From: UBA4744 sp963723165 | GTDB taxonomy: Bacteria > Actinomycetota > Acidimicrobiia > Spongiisociales > UBA4744 | Assembly: GCA_963723165.1 (NCBI GenBank) | Contig: CAVRPP010000003.1 | Location: 248,001 to 312,000, forward strand | DNA length: 64,000 bases | Reading direction: 5' to 3' | Shown here: piece by piece, positions 18,571 through 27,960 of the stretch | Numbering within the stretch: the stretch's first letter is position 1 | How the letters are laid out: every line of letters starts with the position of its first letter | The notes under the pieces: generated by a model | What the model was told of the DNA's origin: nothing | Seen by the model: only the letters and a program-made list of their open reading frames with translations | Databases searched by the model: none | Program-made: the position numbers and the translations under genes

Positions 18571-19338
18571 TCACGATCCCTTGAAGGCTGCCGGCCGCTT
18601 TCCGATGAAGGCGGCAACCCCCTCGCGGGCATCGTCGGTACCGAAACAGTGCAGGAAGGCCGACACCTCGTGCTCCAGCCCCTCTTCGAGCGGGAGGCGG
18701 AGCGCTTCGTTCAAAGCTCGCTTGGCCGCTCCGTAGGCACGAGTCGGTCCGACTGCCCACCTCTCAGCATCGGCCAGCGCTGCTTCCAGGAGCTGGGCCG
18801 CAGGCAGAACCTTGTCGGCCAGTCCTATGTCGTGCGCCTCCTCCGCTCCGACATGGCGGCCCGAAAAGATGATCTCCTTAGCTCGCTGATAGCCGACGAG
18901 GCGGGGGAGCCGCTGGGTGCCACCGGCTCCAGGAATAAGTCCGAGCAGGATCTCCGGCTGGCCGACGCGCGCATCATCTGCGAAATACCGGAAGTCGGCG
19001 CCCATCGCCAGCTCCAGACCACCCCCGAGGGCAAACCCGTGCACCGCGGCGATAGTGGGTTTGCCCAGAGTCTCGAGAAGCAGGACCGCCCTGCCGAGAT
19101 CGGCAGCGATGCTGTCCTGGCTGCCCCCGTCGTACGCTGCCTGAAAGCCCTTGATGTCGGCACCCGCGGCGAAATGTGGTTCTCCCGTGACCACCACAGC
19201 CCGGACGTTCGGGTTCGCCGCCTCAGCAAAGGCGTCCGCCAAATCGGCCGACAGTTCAGCGGAAAGAGCATTAACCGGCGGCCGGTTGAGCACGATCCGG
19301 GCAACGTGCTTCTCTACTTCGTAATCGACGAGCGGCAT
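18571..19338 (-). CDS. Enoyl-CoA hydratase/isomerase family protein
   Basis: A 255-residue crotonase-fold enzyme. It shows the CoA-binding and oxyanion-hole motif HFAAGADIKGF near 55-65, a second oxyanion segment HGFALGGGLELAMGADF near 100-116, and the two catalytic acidic positions in QPEILLGLIPGAGGTQRLPR. Both acidic residues favour hydratase activity (trans-2-enoyl-CoA to 3-hydroxyacyl-CoA). It precedes nothing obviously linked, but meaB lies upstream on the same strand. Confidence 0.88.
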   Translation of the reverse strand: MPLVDYEVEKHVARIVLNRPPVNALSAELSADLADAFAEAANPNVRAVVVTGEPHFAAGADIKGFQAAYDGGSQDSIAADLGRAVLLLETLGKPTIAAVHGFALGGGLELAMGADFRYFADDARVGQPEILLGLIPGAGGTQRLPRLVGYQRAKEIIFSGRHVGAEEAHDIGLADKVLPAAQLLEAALADAERWAVGPTRAYGAAKRALNEALRLPLEEGLEHEVSAFLHCFGTDDAREGVAAFIGKRPAAFKGS

Positions 19339-19401
19339 TGGCGATTCCCTCCGGTGGCGTCACTCCAGACTACTGCCGGCCACCGGGTCCTCCGGCCGTG
19401 A

Positions 19402-20346
19402 TCAACTGCCGTCGAGAAGCTTTCGGGCGGCCGTCCACGGATCCAGGCGGCGCGCATGGACCTCGGCGGCCAGCGAGACCAAGCGGTCGTCCTCAGCGTC
19501 TTCCTCGGCGCGGCGCAGCAACTCGGCAACTACCGCTCTGTGCAACTCCCGACGAAGGCGGACCGACCGCATCTCATCGAGCCGCCCGGTCGATTGAAGG
19601 AAGTCCCGGTGGTCGTGAACCGCGTTCCAGATAGGCTCAATCCCCCGGCCGGTCGTAGCAACGGCGGCAAGCACCGGCGGCCGCCATTCCCGAGCAGCAC
19701 CCAGATCGAGCATCTGCTCGAGGTCGCGCGCCGTATCGGCGACTCCGTCCCGATCAGCCTTATTGACAACGAAGATGTCACCGATTTCGAGTAGTCCCGC
19801 TTTGTTGGCCTGAACGCTGTCACCCCAACCCGGGTTGACGACCACGATTGTCGTGTCGGCGTTTTCAACGATTTCCACCTCGGCCTGTCCTACGCCGACG
19901 GTCTCCACAAACACATAAGGAAGTCCAATGGCGTCGAGAATCATGATGGCTTTGGGGGTCGCCTGGGCTACCCCTCCGAGATGGCCGCGACTTCCCATCG
20001 AACGGATGTACACGCCGGGATCGCCAATATGGTCTTGCATCCGAATCCGATCACCGAGAATCGCTCCGCCGGTGAAAGGGCTCGACGGGTCAACGGCCAG
20101 GACTCCGATCTCGTCGCCCAGAGCCCGGACGTGGCGAATGAGCTGGTCGGTGATGGTGCTCTTGCCCGAGCCGGGGGCACCTGTGAGTCCCACCACATGG
20201 GCAGAACCGGTACGAGGGAACAACGCCGCCAGAACCGAGGTGGCGCCGGGGCGATGATCTTCCACGAGACTGATGAGGCGGGCTATCGCCCGAGCCTCGT
20301 GTCGCAGTGCTGCTTCGATCAGCTCATCCGTAGTACGTGTGGTCAT
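19402..20346 (-). CDS. meaB: MeaB-type GTPase chaperone of methylmalonyl-CoA mutase
   Basis: A 314-residue P-loop GTPase of the MeaB/ArgK group: Walker A GAPGSGKST near 57-65, VLAVDPSSPFTGGAILGDRIRM (family signature), the switch region VETVGVGQAEVEI, and NKAD for base recognition. The family loads and protects adenosylcobalamin in methylmalonyl-CoA mutase, but no mutase gene is in the window. The start ATG at 20346 is preferred over a TTG one codon earlier. Confidence 0.92.
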   Translation of the reverse strand: MTTRTTDELIEAALRHEARAIARLISLVEDHRPGATSVLAALFPRTGSAHVVGLTGAPGSGKSTITDQLIRHVRALGDEIGVLAVDPSSPFTGGAILGDRIRMQDHIGDPGVYIRSMGSRGHLGGVAQATPKAIMILDAIGLPYVFVETVGVGQAEVEIVENADTTIVVVNPGWGDSVQANKAGLLEIGDIFVVNKADRDGVADTARDLEQMLDLGAAREWRPPVLAAVATTGRGIEPIWNAVHDHRDFLQSTGRLDEMRSVRLRRELHRAVVAELLRRAEEDAEDDRLVSLAAEVHARRLDPWTAARKLLDGS

Positions 20347-20417
20347 CAAGCCAGTCTCCAGCGTGGACCACCAAGTTACAACTCAAAGGACACGACGGCC
20401 GAAGTGCGGCGCCTCGA

Positions 20418-20702
20418 TCAGATGGCGTTCACTTCATCGACGCCGGGGACCCGCTCGGTGAGGATCCGTTCAATGCCTGCCTTGAGCGTCATCGTCGACA
20501 GCGGACATCCGCCACACGCGCCGACCATCTGCAGATTGACCGTGCCGCCCTCGACTCCAAGCAGGACGAGATCGCCGCCGTCCGCCTGCAACGCAGGGCG
20601 GATGTACTCGAGAGTCGATTCGAGAATCTCCAGGTCGATCTGAGGGTCGTCGGTCCGGACGGCGATCCCATCGCTGGTTTCTCGGGTTGTGTCATCAATC
20701 AT
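20418..20702 (-). CDS. NifU C-terminal domain iron-sulfur scaffold protein
   Basis: A 94-residue single-domain protein. It contains YIRPALQADGGDLVLLGVEGG and the CGGCPLS motif, whose two cysteines bind a transferred Fe-S cluster at the dimer interface. It is probably a carrier in Fe-S assembly. ATG at 20702 is taken; a TTG lies two codons earlier. Confidence 0.9.
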   Translation of the reverse strand: MIDDTTRETSDGIAVRTDDPQIDLEILESTLEYIRPALQADGGDLVLLGVEGGTVNLQMVGACGGCPLSTMTLKAGIERILTERVPGVDEVNAI

Positions 20703-20758
20703 TTTCAAAAGTGTAGGGGTAGTCGGAAACTAGTTCCCGCCGGTCGCAGCATCCGCGG

Positions 20759-22336
20759 TTACGGGCCGGTGCTGAGCTCAATAGTGATGAAAGTATCGGC
20801 CGCCCCCTCCGGGGACCGAGCTTCGATGAGCGACCGGTACCTGCCGGGCCCGGCGAGTTCACCATCGATCGTGCCGTTCCATACGAGGGCAAAGCCACCC
20901 GCCTCTCGCACCGTCCAGGGCGTCTCTCCGACGATTCCCGGTCCGTCGAAGACGACCAGACGGACCTCGGCGGCAGCGGCGAGCGTGCCCGTCACAACTA
21001 CCGAACTCCCGAGCGGAGACGCCACGACCGGTTCGAGGTCGCGCAGGGCCGGTGGCAAGCCGAAGCCGTCCGGTGGATGTACAGCAACGTCGTCGGCCAG
21101 CGCTGAGAAACGCCAGGTGCCCAGCGTGTCGCTGGCGACCGGGTCCCCATCCGCCACGACCGAAACCGGTCCGTCGGCGGCGACGACCACTTCGGTTTCT
21201 CCCCAACCCAAACCCACAACGATCTCGTTACCGAGGGTCGATCCGGCCGGTTCCGGCCGCAATCCACCGTAGTAGTGAGCGAGGATCTCGTCGTAGGTGC
21301 TCCCGGCCTCAGCCATGGCCAGCGCACCGTATTGACTCATCCCCACCAGGTGTCCCCACCCGTTACCAGAGAATCTGTATACCTCCTCCACGACAATGAA
21401 GCCGGAGCGGAAGTCGTCGGGGTATCTCCATTCTCTGGCAACGGTGTAGGTCGGCGATAGCACCGTTTGCGGATAGCGTCTGCCATCCGGACGCTCGGCG
21501 GGAAGCAACTCGGGGGCGACTTGCGGACCGTACCGGTTCATCACACCGCGGAACTCCCAGGTGGTGAGCGAGAGACTCTCACCGTCCGCCACTATCTCGA
21601 CCGTCCAGGGGCCCTCACCATCGGCAGTTGTACGTACCGTCACTTCCAGGAGGCGCCCGCTGATCCTCTCTGCCGTGCGCAATACCCCCTCCAAAACCGA
21701 CCGCGGTATCTCGAAAGACCATTCGACGAACGGAGAAGGCTCGTCCGGCGACTCGACCGCACTCAGATAGGGCAAACCGTTGCCACCGAACACGTCACGG
21801 ACGTCGCGAGTTCTCCCCCCGGTAGTCGACGAATAGAGCGCCTGGGCCGGCGCTCCGTTGGCCAGCAGCACCTCGTTCTTCGTTGCGGCTACGGCCGCGG
21901 CCCAGCGCTCGCCGCCGGAACCCTCCACCTGATCGAGGCCCCCGTACACCTGACATGCCGGAGTTGCACAGATATCGAATCCGTACGTTTTCCCCGAGCC
22001 CACCCGGCCCCGGGAAAGCGTCCATGCCAGGTATGTGCGCGCCGCAACAACCTGGGTTTTGAGCGCTTCTTCGTGCCAGGAGAACGGGACTTCCTGAATC
22101 CCGAGCAGGTAGTTCTCCGGCTCGACCCGCTCCACGACGACCAGGCCGTCCGCAGCCGACCGGACTTCCAGCCGGCCGGCGTACCGACGGCCGTTCCACG
22201 ACAAGACGGTGCCTTCTGAGGGGGTGAGCAAAATGCTCTCGTAGAGGCCGACGGTCTCTTCCTCTTGCGCGGCAACCGGGCCGCCGAGAACCAGCAGAAC
22301 ACCGATCAGGGAGGCGAGAGCCTTACGGGCCGGCAC
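20759..22336 (-). CDS. SpoIID/LytB domain secreted protein
   Basis: A 525-residue exported protein. From GTG 22336 the N-terminus MPARKALASLIGVLLVLGG is a signal peptide ending near AAQ. The SpoIID core follows: NYLLGIQEVPFSWHEEALKTQ, VVAARTYLAW, YSSTTGGRT, and FSGNGWGHLVGMSQYGA near the end of the domain. The final 100 residues look like a FlgD-type Ig domain. SpoIID proteins bind or cleave peptidoglycan glycan strands; in non-sporulating actinobacteria the role is in the wall and poorly known. The 5' end overlaps the murA 3' end by 14 bases, so the two wall genes are coupled. Confidence 0.85.
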   Translation of the reverse strand: MPARKALASLIGVLLVLGGPVAAQEEETVGLYESILLTPSEGTVLSWNGRRYAGRLEVRSAADGLVVVERVEPENYLLGIQEVPFSWHEEALKTQVVAARTYLAWTLSRGRVGSGKTYGFDICATPACQVYGGLDQVEGSGGERWAAAVAATKNEVLLANGAPAQALYSSTTGGRTRDVRDVFGGNGLPYLSAVESPDEPSPFVEWSFEIPRSVLEGVLRTAERISGRLLEVTVRTTADGEGPWTVEIVADGESLSLTTWEFRGVMNRYGPQVAPELLPAERPDGRRYPQTVLSPTYTVAREWRYPDDFRSGFIVVEEVYRFSGNGWGHLVGMSQYGALAMAEAGSTYDEILAHYYGGLRPEPAGSTLGNEIVVGLGWGETEVVVAADGPVSVVADGDPVASDTLGTWRFSALADDVAVHPPDGFGLPPALRDLEPVVASPLGSSVVVTGTLAAAAEVRLVVFDGPGIVGETPWTVREAGGFALVWNGTIDGELAGPGRYRSLIEARSPEGAADTFITIELSTGP

Positions 22337-23591
22337 CGGCCGGCCGGCGTTCGAGACGCCCCCCGAGCGATTGCAGCCGCCCGACGAAGTCTTCGTACCC
22401 ACGATCGATGTGGTGGATGTCCCCGACGATGGTTTCGCCCTCGGCCCGCAGGGCGGCCAATACCAGAGAGGCGCCGGCGCGAATGTCGGGAGCGATCACC
22501 GGACACCCGGAGAGTTTTTCCACCCCCCGGATCACGGCATGTTGCCATTCGGTGGTGATGTCAGCACCCATCCGCATCAATTCACCGGCATACCGGAACC
22601 GGGCGTCGTAGATGTTCTCGGTGATAACCGAGGTTCCGGAAGCGACGCTGAGCAGCGCAACCATCTGCGGCTGCATATCGGTGTGGAAACCCGGAAAAGG
22701 CAGGGTGGCGAAATCCACGGGTTTTGGCCTATCGGGCCCGGCAACCGAGAACCAGTCGTCGCCCCGGTCGATCACGCAACCGGCGTCGGCCAGTTTCCGC
22801 AACTCCATGCGAAGATGGTCCGGGACGCATTTCTCAACACGAACGTTGCCGCCCGTAATCGCACCCGCTACCGCGTAGGTTCCCGCTTCGAGCCGGTCCG
22901 CCAGGACCCGGTATGTGGCCGGTTCGAGACCCTCAACGCCCTCGACGGTGACGGTGGACGTGCCGGCGCCCTCGACCCTGGCGCCCATCTTGACCAAGAA
23001 GGCCGCCAGGTCCTCTATCTCCGGTTCCCGCGCAGCGTTGTGGACGGTCGTGGATCCCCTCGCCAGGACGGCTCCCAGCAGGACGTTTTCGGTTGCACCG
23101 ACACTCGGGAACTCGAGCCCTATCTCGGTTCCCGCCAGACCTCCCGGGGCTCTGCCGATGAGCACTCCATGCTCGAGTTCGAATTCGGCGCCCATCTTTC
23201 GGAGCCCGTCGATATGCATATCGATGGGGCGGGCTCCCAGATCATCTCCACCGGGGAACGCAACCCTGGCCACACCTCCGCGAGCGAGCAGTGGTCCCAG
23301 AACAACGATCGAGGCTCGCATCTGGCGGACAAGGTCGAGAGGTGCCTCGGGGCGCAGTTGATCCGGCACCTCCACGGTGAGGTTGTGCCCGTCAAAGGAA
23401 CAGCGGGCGCCGATGTGTTCGAGCACCTGACCCATCAGTGCAACATCGAGGATTCCCGGGACGTTGTGCAACACGTGCGTGCCGGGTGCCAGCAGCATCG
23501 CCACCATCTGCTTGAGGACGGCGTTCTTGGCCCCGAGTACCGCCACAGAACCCTCGAGGGCTTGCCCACCGGTGACAATGATTTCTTCCAT
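22323..23591 (-). CDS. murA: UDP-N-acetylglucosamine 1-carboxyvinyltransferase with Cys-to-Asp active site
   Basis: A 422-residue MurA carrying out the first committed step of peptidoglycan synthesis (PEP plus UDP-GlcNAc). It has GAKNAVLKQM near 20-29 with the substrate Lys-Asn, and TDMQPQMVALLSVA near the end. The catalytic loop, normally PGGCxIGARP, reads PGGDDLGARP, so the Cys corresponding to E. coli Cys115 is Asp at residue 116. The same substitution in mycobacterial and some other MurA enzymes gives intrinsic fosfomycin insensitivity, since fosfomycin alkylates that Cys. Start at 23591 (MEEIIVTGG). Confidence 0.95.
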   Translation of the reverse strand: MEEIIVTGGQALEGSVAVLGAKNAVLKQMVAMLLAPGTHVLHNVPGILDVALMGQVLEHIGARCSFDGHNLTVEVPDQLRPEAPLDLVRQMRASIVVLGPLLARGGVARVAFPGGDDLGARPIDMHIDGLRKMGAEFELEHGVLIGRAPGGLAGTEIGLEFPSVGATENVLLGAVLARGSTTVHNAAREPEIEDLAAFLVKMGARVEGAGTSTVTVEGVEGLEPATYRVLADRLEAGTYAVAGAITGGNVRVEKCVPDHLRMELRKLADAGCVIDRGDDWFSVAGPDRPKPVDFATLPFPGFHTDMQPQMVALLSVASGTSVITENIYDARFRYAGELMRMGADITTEWQHAVIRGVEKLSGCPVIAPDIRAGASLVLAALRAEGETIVGDIHHIDRGYEDFVGRLQSLGGRLERRPAGAGP

Positions 23592-23708
23592 GAGCCAGAT
23601 TGTACGTTTCGACCCGCCCAAATCCGGTCACTGGTTACCCGTCGCCGCCCTCCAGGTCTCTGAAGTCACCGCTACGCTGAAGCCGCCGGACGACACCGAG
23701 GAGAAAAC

Positions 23709-24155
23709 GTGCGAGTCGCCATCGGAGCCGACCACGCTGGATTTCAGCTCAAAGAAGACCTGGCCAAACTGCTGGCCGACCAGGGATACGCGATTCTCGA
23801 CATGGGGACCCACTCCGAGTCACCGGTGGACTATCCGGACTATGCCGCCGCCGTCGGGCGGGCGGTACGAGAGGGCCGGGCCGATCGCGGTGTCATCGTG
23901 TGCGGATCCGGGGCAGGAGCGGCGATCGCCACCAACAAAATCAAAGGGGCCCGGGCGGTCCTCGCACACGACACCTACACGGCCCATCAATCGGTCGAAC
24001 ACGATGACGCCAATGTCATTGCGCTGGGAAGCCGGGTCATCGGCCAAGCGCTGGCCGAGGAAGTCACGACGGCCTTTCTGCTGGCCCGTTTCACCGGCGA
24101 AGACCGTCACATCCGGAGACTCGACAAGGTCAAGGCGATCGAAGCCGAGGAGTAG
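23709..24155 (+). CDS. rpiB: Ribose-5-phosphate isomerase B (RpiB/LacAB family), housekeeping type
   Basis: A 148-residue protein: VAIGADHAGFQLKEDL at the start, and VIVCGSGAGAAIATNKIKG with the catalytic Cys at 65, then AHDTYTAHQSVEHDDANVIALGSR. It interconverts ribose 5-phosphate and ribulose 5-phosphate. The GTG start at 23709 is supported by GAGGAG 7 bases before it. It has no N-terminal targeting helix, unlike the second RpiB in the microcompartment operon at 40.6-41.2 kb, so it is probably the cytoplasmic enzyme. Confidence 0.88.
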   Translation: MRVAIGADHAGFQLKEDLAKLLADQGYAILDMGTHSESPVDYPDYAAAVGRAVREGRADRGVIVCGSGAGAAIATNKIKGARAVLAHDTYTAHQSVEHDDANVIALGSRVIGQALAEEVTTAFLLARFTGEDRHIRRLDKVKAIEAEE

Positions 24156-24166
24156 CGGCCGTCTTC

Positions 24167-24189
24167 GTCGAGCCCTGTTCGGGCTCGAC
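24167..24189. terminator. Stem-loop after rpiB
   Basis: GTCGAGCCC-TGTTC-GGGCTCGAC is a perfect 9-bp stem with a 5-base loop, starting 12 bases after the rpiB stop. No U-tract follows, so it may be a weak or factor-assisted terminator or an RNA-stabilising hairpin. The rest of 24156-24419 contains no gene. Confidence 0.6.
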
Positions 24190-24360
24190 TCCAAGCCTCT
24201 GCTGTCCTCGATGCGTTTCGTCGGTCCTTTCCTCGCTTGCACAGCCTGCTCGTTGATGTATCCGATGTTGTGACTGTCTGCGTAGCGTTCGCAGCGGCAA
24301 GGTCATCGGATGTCATATCCACTAGAGACGGGCGTCGTTGACCCAGATGGAATCGGACTG

Positions 24361-24378
24361 CGGCGGCATCAGCCGCCG
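24361..24378. terminator. Stem-loop after the M28 peptidase gene
   Basis: CGGCGGC-ATCA-GCCGCCG is a perfect 7-bp stem with a 4-base loop, lying about 40 bases beyond the stop of the minus-strand peptidase gene. It could end that transcript. There is no U-tract. Confidence 0.45.
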
Positions 24379-24419
24379 GTGACCGGCATTGTGTGCGGGC
24401 TAGCCACGAGTATTTGCTG

Positions 24420-25610
24420 CTACCAGTCCATGATCAGCGATTCGAGTGCGGCAGCAAGTGAGGTGATCCGTTGTGGTGCTACCTCGTGGATTGTGTCGGT
24501 TTCTGCGTGGAACAGTTTGAAGAGCATCTCTTCGATGTGCTCAGTCGTGAACGCCAGGGCTGGTCGACCTTGCATGGCGAGGATCGCATGATCGCTTTGG
24601 TACCACGCCGGTCCCTCGAAGAGGTCATCAAAGGTCTCAAACCCGTCCCTGATGGTCGCAGAGCGTTGTTCGCCGACGTTGTACATAGAGAAGGCGGTCC
24701 TGCCCCTTCGATATCCTGCTCCGTCGATGTTGACGAACAATTCGACATCGTTGAGTTGTCCGTCGTTGTCGGCCAGCCACGCCACCTCCCCGGGTGCGGC
24801 AAAGTGGTCTTCGCCGTTCACGGCGAGTAACTCGACTCCGATCGGAAGGCTGTCGTGGTGCCCGAGCCTCTCTGCCAGCAAGATTAAGGCGGCCACTCCG
24901 GTTGCATTGTCGACTGCACCCGGGGTGCCCGGTTTCGTGTCGATGTGTGCGCACACCGTCACTCTCGGGCCGTCTGGTCCTCGTCGAGCGACGACGTTGC
25001 GGGCAGTTGACGGCATTCGTGTTGCTTGGATCGACACACGTGCGCTCTCGCCATCCGATTCAAGAAGGGCCGCAGCTGCTGATGGTCGGACAGCTGCAGC
25101 AGGTATTTCGAAGTCGCCGTCTTCGATCCACGGGAAGGGGTCGAGCGCTCCGCATAGAGCGGGATGCTTCCCAGTGACAGCGACGATCACCGCCGGACGA
25201 ATCGCTTCCAGGGCCAGGATGATGGCCGCATGCTCGTCGGACCCGTAGAAGGGGAATGCCTTTGGGGTCAATGGTTCCGCCACCAGGTCGCCAGTGACTA
25301 CCAAGACCGATCCAGCCAAGTCCGTACGGGCTAGGCCACGTGCGGTTCCCACCACCCGGATTGGGCCCGTGGTGTCGACTCCCAACCCGTAGGGACTAGG
25401 AACGAGCTGAACAGTTTCAGTCCCAATCGTGGCGAACGCCTCTTCCCCAAGCCAGTTCAGGCAAGCGAACTCGGGCAGGGTCACATCCCATCCAGCATTG
25501 CGGAGCATGCCAGCGACGAATTGAACAGCCTCATCATTCCCGCCGCCGCCGGGACGGCGATCGGGCTCAACACCACACAGCTTCTCAAGAACAGCGATGA
25601 CGCGATCCAT
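24420..25610 (-). CDS. M28-family metallopeptidase
   Basis: A 396-residue protein with a cocatalytic zinc peptidase core. It shows CAHIDTKPGTPGAVDNATGVA (first His-Asp ligands and the bridging Asp), VNGEDHFAAPGEV (the catalytic acidic pair appears as Glu-Asp rather than Glu-Glu), NIDGAG with a third ligand, and FTTEHIEEM with the final His. An apical insertion lies at about 80-200, like a PA-type lid. It is probably an aminopeptidase or carboxypeptidase. No signal peptide is visible from ATG 25610. Base use is slightly less GC-ending than in neighbouring genes. Confidence 0.75.
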   Translation of the reverse strand: MDRVIAVLEKLCGVEPDRRPGGGGNDEAVQFVAGMLRNAGWDVTLPEFACLNWLGEEAFATIGTETVQLVPSPYGLGVDTTGPIRVVGTARGLARTDLAGSVLVVTGDLVAEPLTPKAFPFYGSDEHAAIILALEAIRPAVIVAVTGKHPALCGALDPFPWIEDGDFEIPAAAVRPSAAAALLESDGESARVSIQATRMPSTARNVVARRGPDGPRVTVCAHIDTKPGTPGAVDNATGVAALILLAERLGHHDSLPIGVELLAVNGEDHFAAPGEVAWLADNDGQLNDVELFVNIDGAGYRRGRTAFSMYNVGEQRSATIRDGFETFDDLFEGPAWYQSDHAILAMQGRPALAFTTEHIEEMLFKLFHAETDTIHEVAPQRITSLAAALESLIMDW

Positions 25611-25797
25611 GACCTCGATCCCAGCAGTCGACCATGTCAAATGCTCGCAGACTCCTTCCCATAAACGGCAAGGCCGCGCGCTGTCGCTAACTAGCGCCGC
25701 CACCCTCATCGACGTTCTTCAGGCTCCAGCTCCTGAAGTCCGCCTCCGGGCGGTCAACTTGGGGAGAGCCCTCGGTGCGCTCTCGTGGCTCACGGCC

Positions 25798-26457
25798 CTA
25801 CCCCAGGTCCGCCATCCACTCCACGGTGCGCGCAGTGATCGCGTCCAGAGTCTCTTCAAACGTGCGGCCGGTGCGTTTGGGGACCCGGAACGAGTGGTCG
25901 GCGTCGTCGATGAGCTCGATCGTGGCCTTGGGCAAGGGTCGCAGATGCTCTTCGATGAGCTCGACCCGGGCCAGGGAGTCCCTGGTTCCGGAGAAGAACA
26001 ACATGGGGGCAGCAATGTCGGCCAAATGCCCGGAACGAAGCCGGTCGGGCTTCCCGGCCGGATGGAGCGGATAGGCATAGAAGATCAGGCCACGAACGGG
26101 TTCTCCCCCGGCGGCCAGATAGCTACCCATCCGCCCACCCATCGACCGTCCGGCCAGGACCACATCGGTGCCCGCTTTGGCCCGGAGCCATTGGAGGGCT
26201 GCCCGATGGCAATCCAGCAGGGTCGCCTGAGAATCTGGACGCCGTTTGCCCGCTTCGGTGTAGGGGTAATTGAAGGTGAGCACCCGGACCCCCGCTCCTG
26301 CCAGACGGTCGCGTATTCCCCCAACTCCGGGATGGTCCTGGCCGGCGCCCGCCCCGTGAGCCAGCAGCACGCTCGGGAGCTGCGGCCGGGCGGGACCGGC
26401 CAACCGACCCGTCACCGTCTGCCCGGGCCGCCACTCGATCACCACGTCACGGGTCAT
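25798..26457 (-). CDS. Alpha/beta hydrolase, dienelactone-hydrolase-like
   Basis: A 219-residue hydrolase. It has LLAHGAGAGQDHPG near the oxyanion strand, the nucleophile elbow AGRSMGGRMG (Ser in G-R-S-M-G), the acid region FFSGTRDSLA and the His in DDADHSFRVPKRTG. This set matches the small COG3571-type predicted hydrolases. The substrate is unknown. The start at 26457 is clear: GGAGGA precedes the ATG by 5 bases. The 187 bases between this gene and the M28 gene hold nothing recognisable. Confidence 0.82.
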   Translation of the reverse strand: MTRDVVIEWRPGQTVTGRLAGPARPQLPSVLLAHGAGAGQDHPGVGGIRDRLAGAGVRVLTFNYPYTEAGKRRPDSQATLLDCHRAALQWLRAKAGTDVVLAGRSMGGRMGSYLAAGGEPVRGLIFYAYPLHPAGKPDRLRSGHLADIAAPMLFFSGTRDSLARVELIEEHLRPLPKATIELIDDADHSFRVPKRTGRTFEETLDAITARTVEWMADLG

Positions 26458-26558
26458 GGATTCCTCCGATTTGGGTGTGCAGAACGATCGAGCTTGGCAG
26501 AAGCGCGCAAGCACACGCAACCCCATCGCCGCCGTGACCGGGAGCCTGAAATGCGTCG

Positions 26559-27089
26559 CTACGAGACGAGATCAAGCAGGCGTCCCACAGAGTTCCAATT
26601 GCGCAGCGTGCTCGTCACGCCGAGCGTCCTGTCGAGATAGGCGTTGGTGAGCTTGGTGCGGGCCATGCCGTTTGGGTAACACAGGTAGAGCACCCCATCG
26701 CCCGGAGCGAAGCGATCGGGCGGGGACCGCTCGGGGTCGAGCGCCGCTACACGATCCGCCGTGGGGCCCGGCTCGAGGAATGCGACGTGGACGGTCTTCG
26801 GCGGAGCGTCGGAGAAGGGGTTACCGTCGACGATCCGACCGAGGGCGCCGACATCCCTCAGCATCACCGGGACGTCGTAGCCGTAGCGTTCTCCGATGGC
26901 CTCTCGAAGCCCGGCCGGAAGAGCCTTCGCCTTTGTCTTGGGGGCGCTGAAAAGGACGTTGCCGCTCTGGATGTATGTGCTCACCTCCGTGGCACCAAGA
27001 CGCTCAACGAGGCTGCGGAGTTCGTCCATGGGGAGCTTGTTCCTTCCTCCGACATTGACGCCGCGGAGTAGTAGCACGTGTCTTGGCAT
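26559..27089 (-). CDS. DUF1697 family protein
   Basis: A 176-residue protein with the DUF1697 signatures VLLLRGVNVGGRNKLPM at the N-terminus, STYIQSGNVLFSA in the middle and TLRNWNSVGRLL at the end. The family is cytoplasmic and has no assigned function. ATG 27089 (MPRHVLLLRG) is chosen because the family starts there. Confidence 0.88.
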   Translation of the reverse strand: MPRHVLLLRGVNVGGRNKLPMDELRSLVERLGATEVSTYIQSGNVLFSAPKTKAKALPAGLREAIGERYGYDVPVMLRDVGALGRIVDGNPFSDAPPKTVHVAFLEPGPTADRVAALDPERSPPDRFAPGDGVLYLCYPNGMARTKLTNAYLDRTLGVTSTLRNWNSVGRLLDLVS

Positions 27090-27214
27090 GCCGGGAGCAT
27101 AATTGCAGAGGTTGTCAGGCCCCCTGGTAGCGCCAAGCCCGGAAGGTGCATTGCTCATGGCCTCCAGGCCTTGCCGGTTTCGATCACCCTTTTCGGCGTT
27201 TAGGCTTCTCCGCC

Positions 27215-27937
27215 ATGAGAGTTCGAGTGCTTGATGGCCCCGACGACATCGCTGATATCGCGGCCGCCACCATTTCCCACTTGCTGAAGGAAAGCGGCAG
27301 CCACGCCACCCTCGGCCTGGCAGGGGGAAGCACGCCCCGAACCACCTATACGCGCCTCCTCCAGGAGGACGTCGATTGGGATGCCGTCCACGCCTGGGTA
27401 GCCGACGAGCGATGGGTAGCCCCCGATCATGCCGACAACAACCTGCGGATGGCCAGAGACACCCTTCTCGACCGGGTACCCGCTCATGTGTATCCCGTTC
27501 CCTGGGTCCCCGACGGGGATCCCGACGAAGCAGCCGCCGCCTATGAACAGACGCTGCTCACTGTATTGCCCAAAGCGGGCGGGCGTCCGCATCCCGACGT
27601 CGTCTTGCTCGGCATCGGAGAGGACGGCCACACCGCCTCTCTCTTCCCCGGAACAGGTGCCCTCGACGTGCAAGACCGCTGGTTCGTCGCCAATTGGGTC
27701 CCCGCCAAGGAAAGCTGGCGGCTCACCGCAACGTTGCCGTTGCTGCACGCAGCCCGGGACATTGTCTTCCTCGCTTCCGGCAGCGCCAAAGCGGCCCCGC
27801 TGGCCAGGATTCTGATCGGTGATCATGACCCGGCGCTGCCTGCCCGCCGGGTCATGGAAGGAGCTGCCCGCATCACGTGGCTCATCGACCGTGCGGCCGC
27901 CGCCGAGCTCGGAGACTACCCGGTCGAATACGTCTGA
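27215..27937 (+). CDS. pgl: 6-phosphogluconolactonase
   Basis: A 240-residue DevB/Pgl protein. It has LGLAGGSTPRTTY near 34-46, WVADERWVAPDHADNN near 64-79, and VVLLGIGEDGHTASLFPG near 132-149, which hold the phosphate and lactone. It hydrolyses 6-phosphogluconolactone in the oxidative pentose phosphate pathway. Zwf and Gnd are not adjacent. ATG at 27215 is the natural family start. Confidence 0.92.
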   Translation: MRVRVLDGPDDIADIAAATISHLLKESGSHATLGLAGGSTPRTTYTRLLQEDVDWDAVHAWVADERWVAPDHADNNLRMARDTLLDRVPAHVYPVPWVPDGDPDEAAAAYEQTLLTVLPKAGGRPHPDVVLLGIGEDGHTASLFPGTGALDVQDRWFVANWVPAKESWRLTATLPLLHAARDIVFLASGSAKAAPLARILIGDHDPALPARRVMEGAARITWLIDRAAAAELGDYPVEYV

Positions 27938-27960
27938 TTGGACCGTACACTCGGCCGGTG

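Noticed and set aside
22371..23663. Long plus-strand frame of about 430 codons opposite murA
   Set aside because: Shadow frame with no recognisable domain, while murA is well supported.
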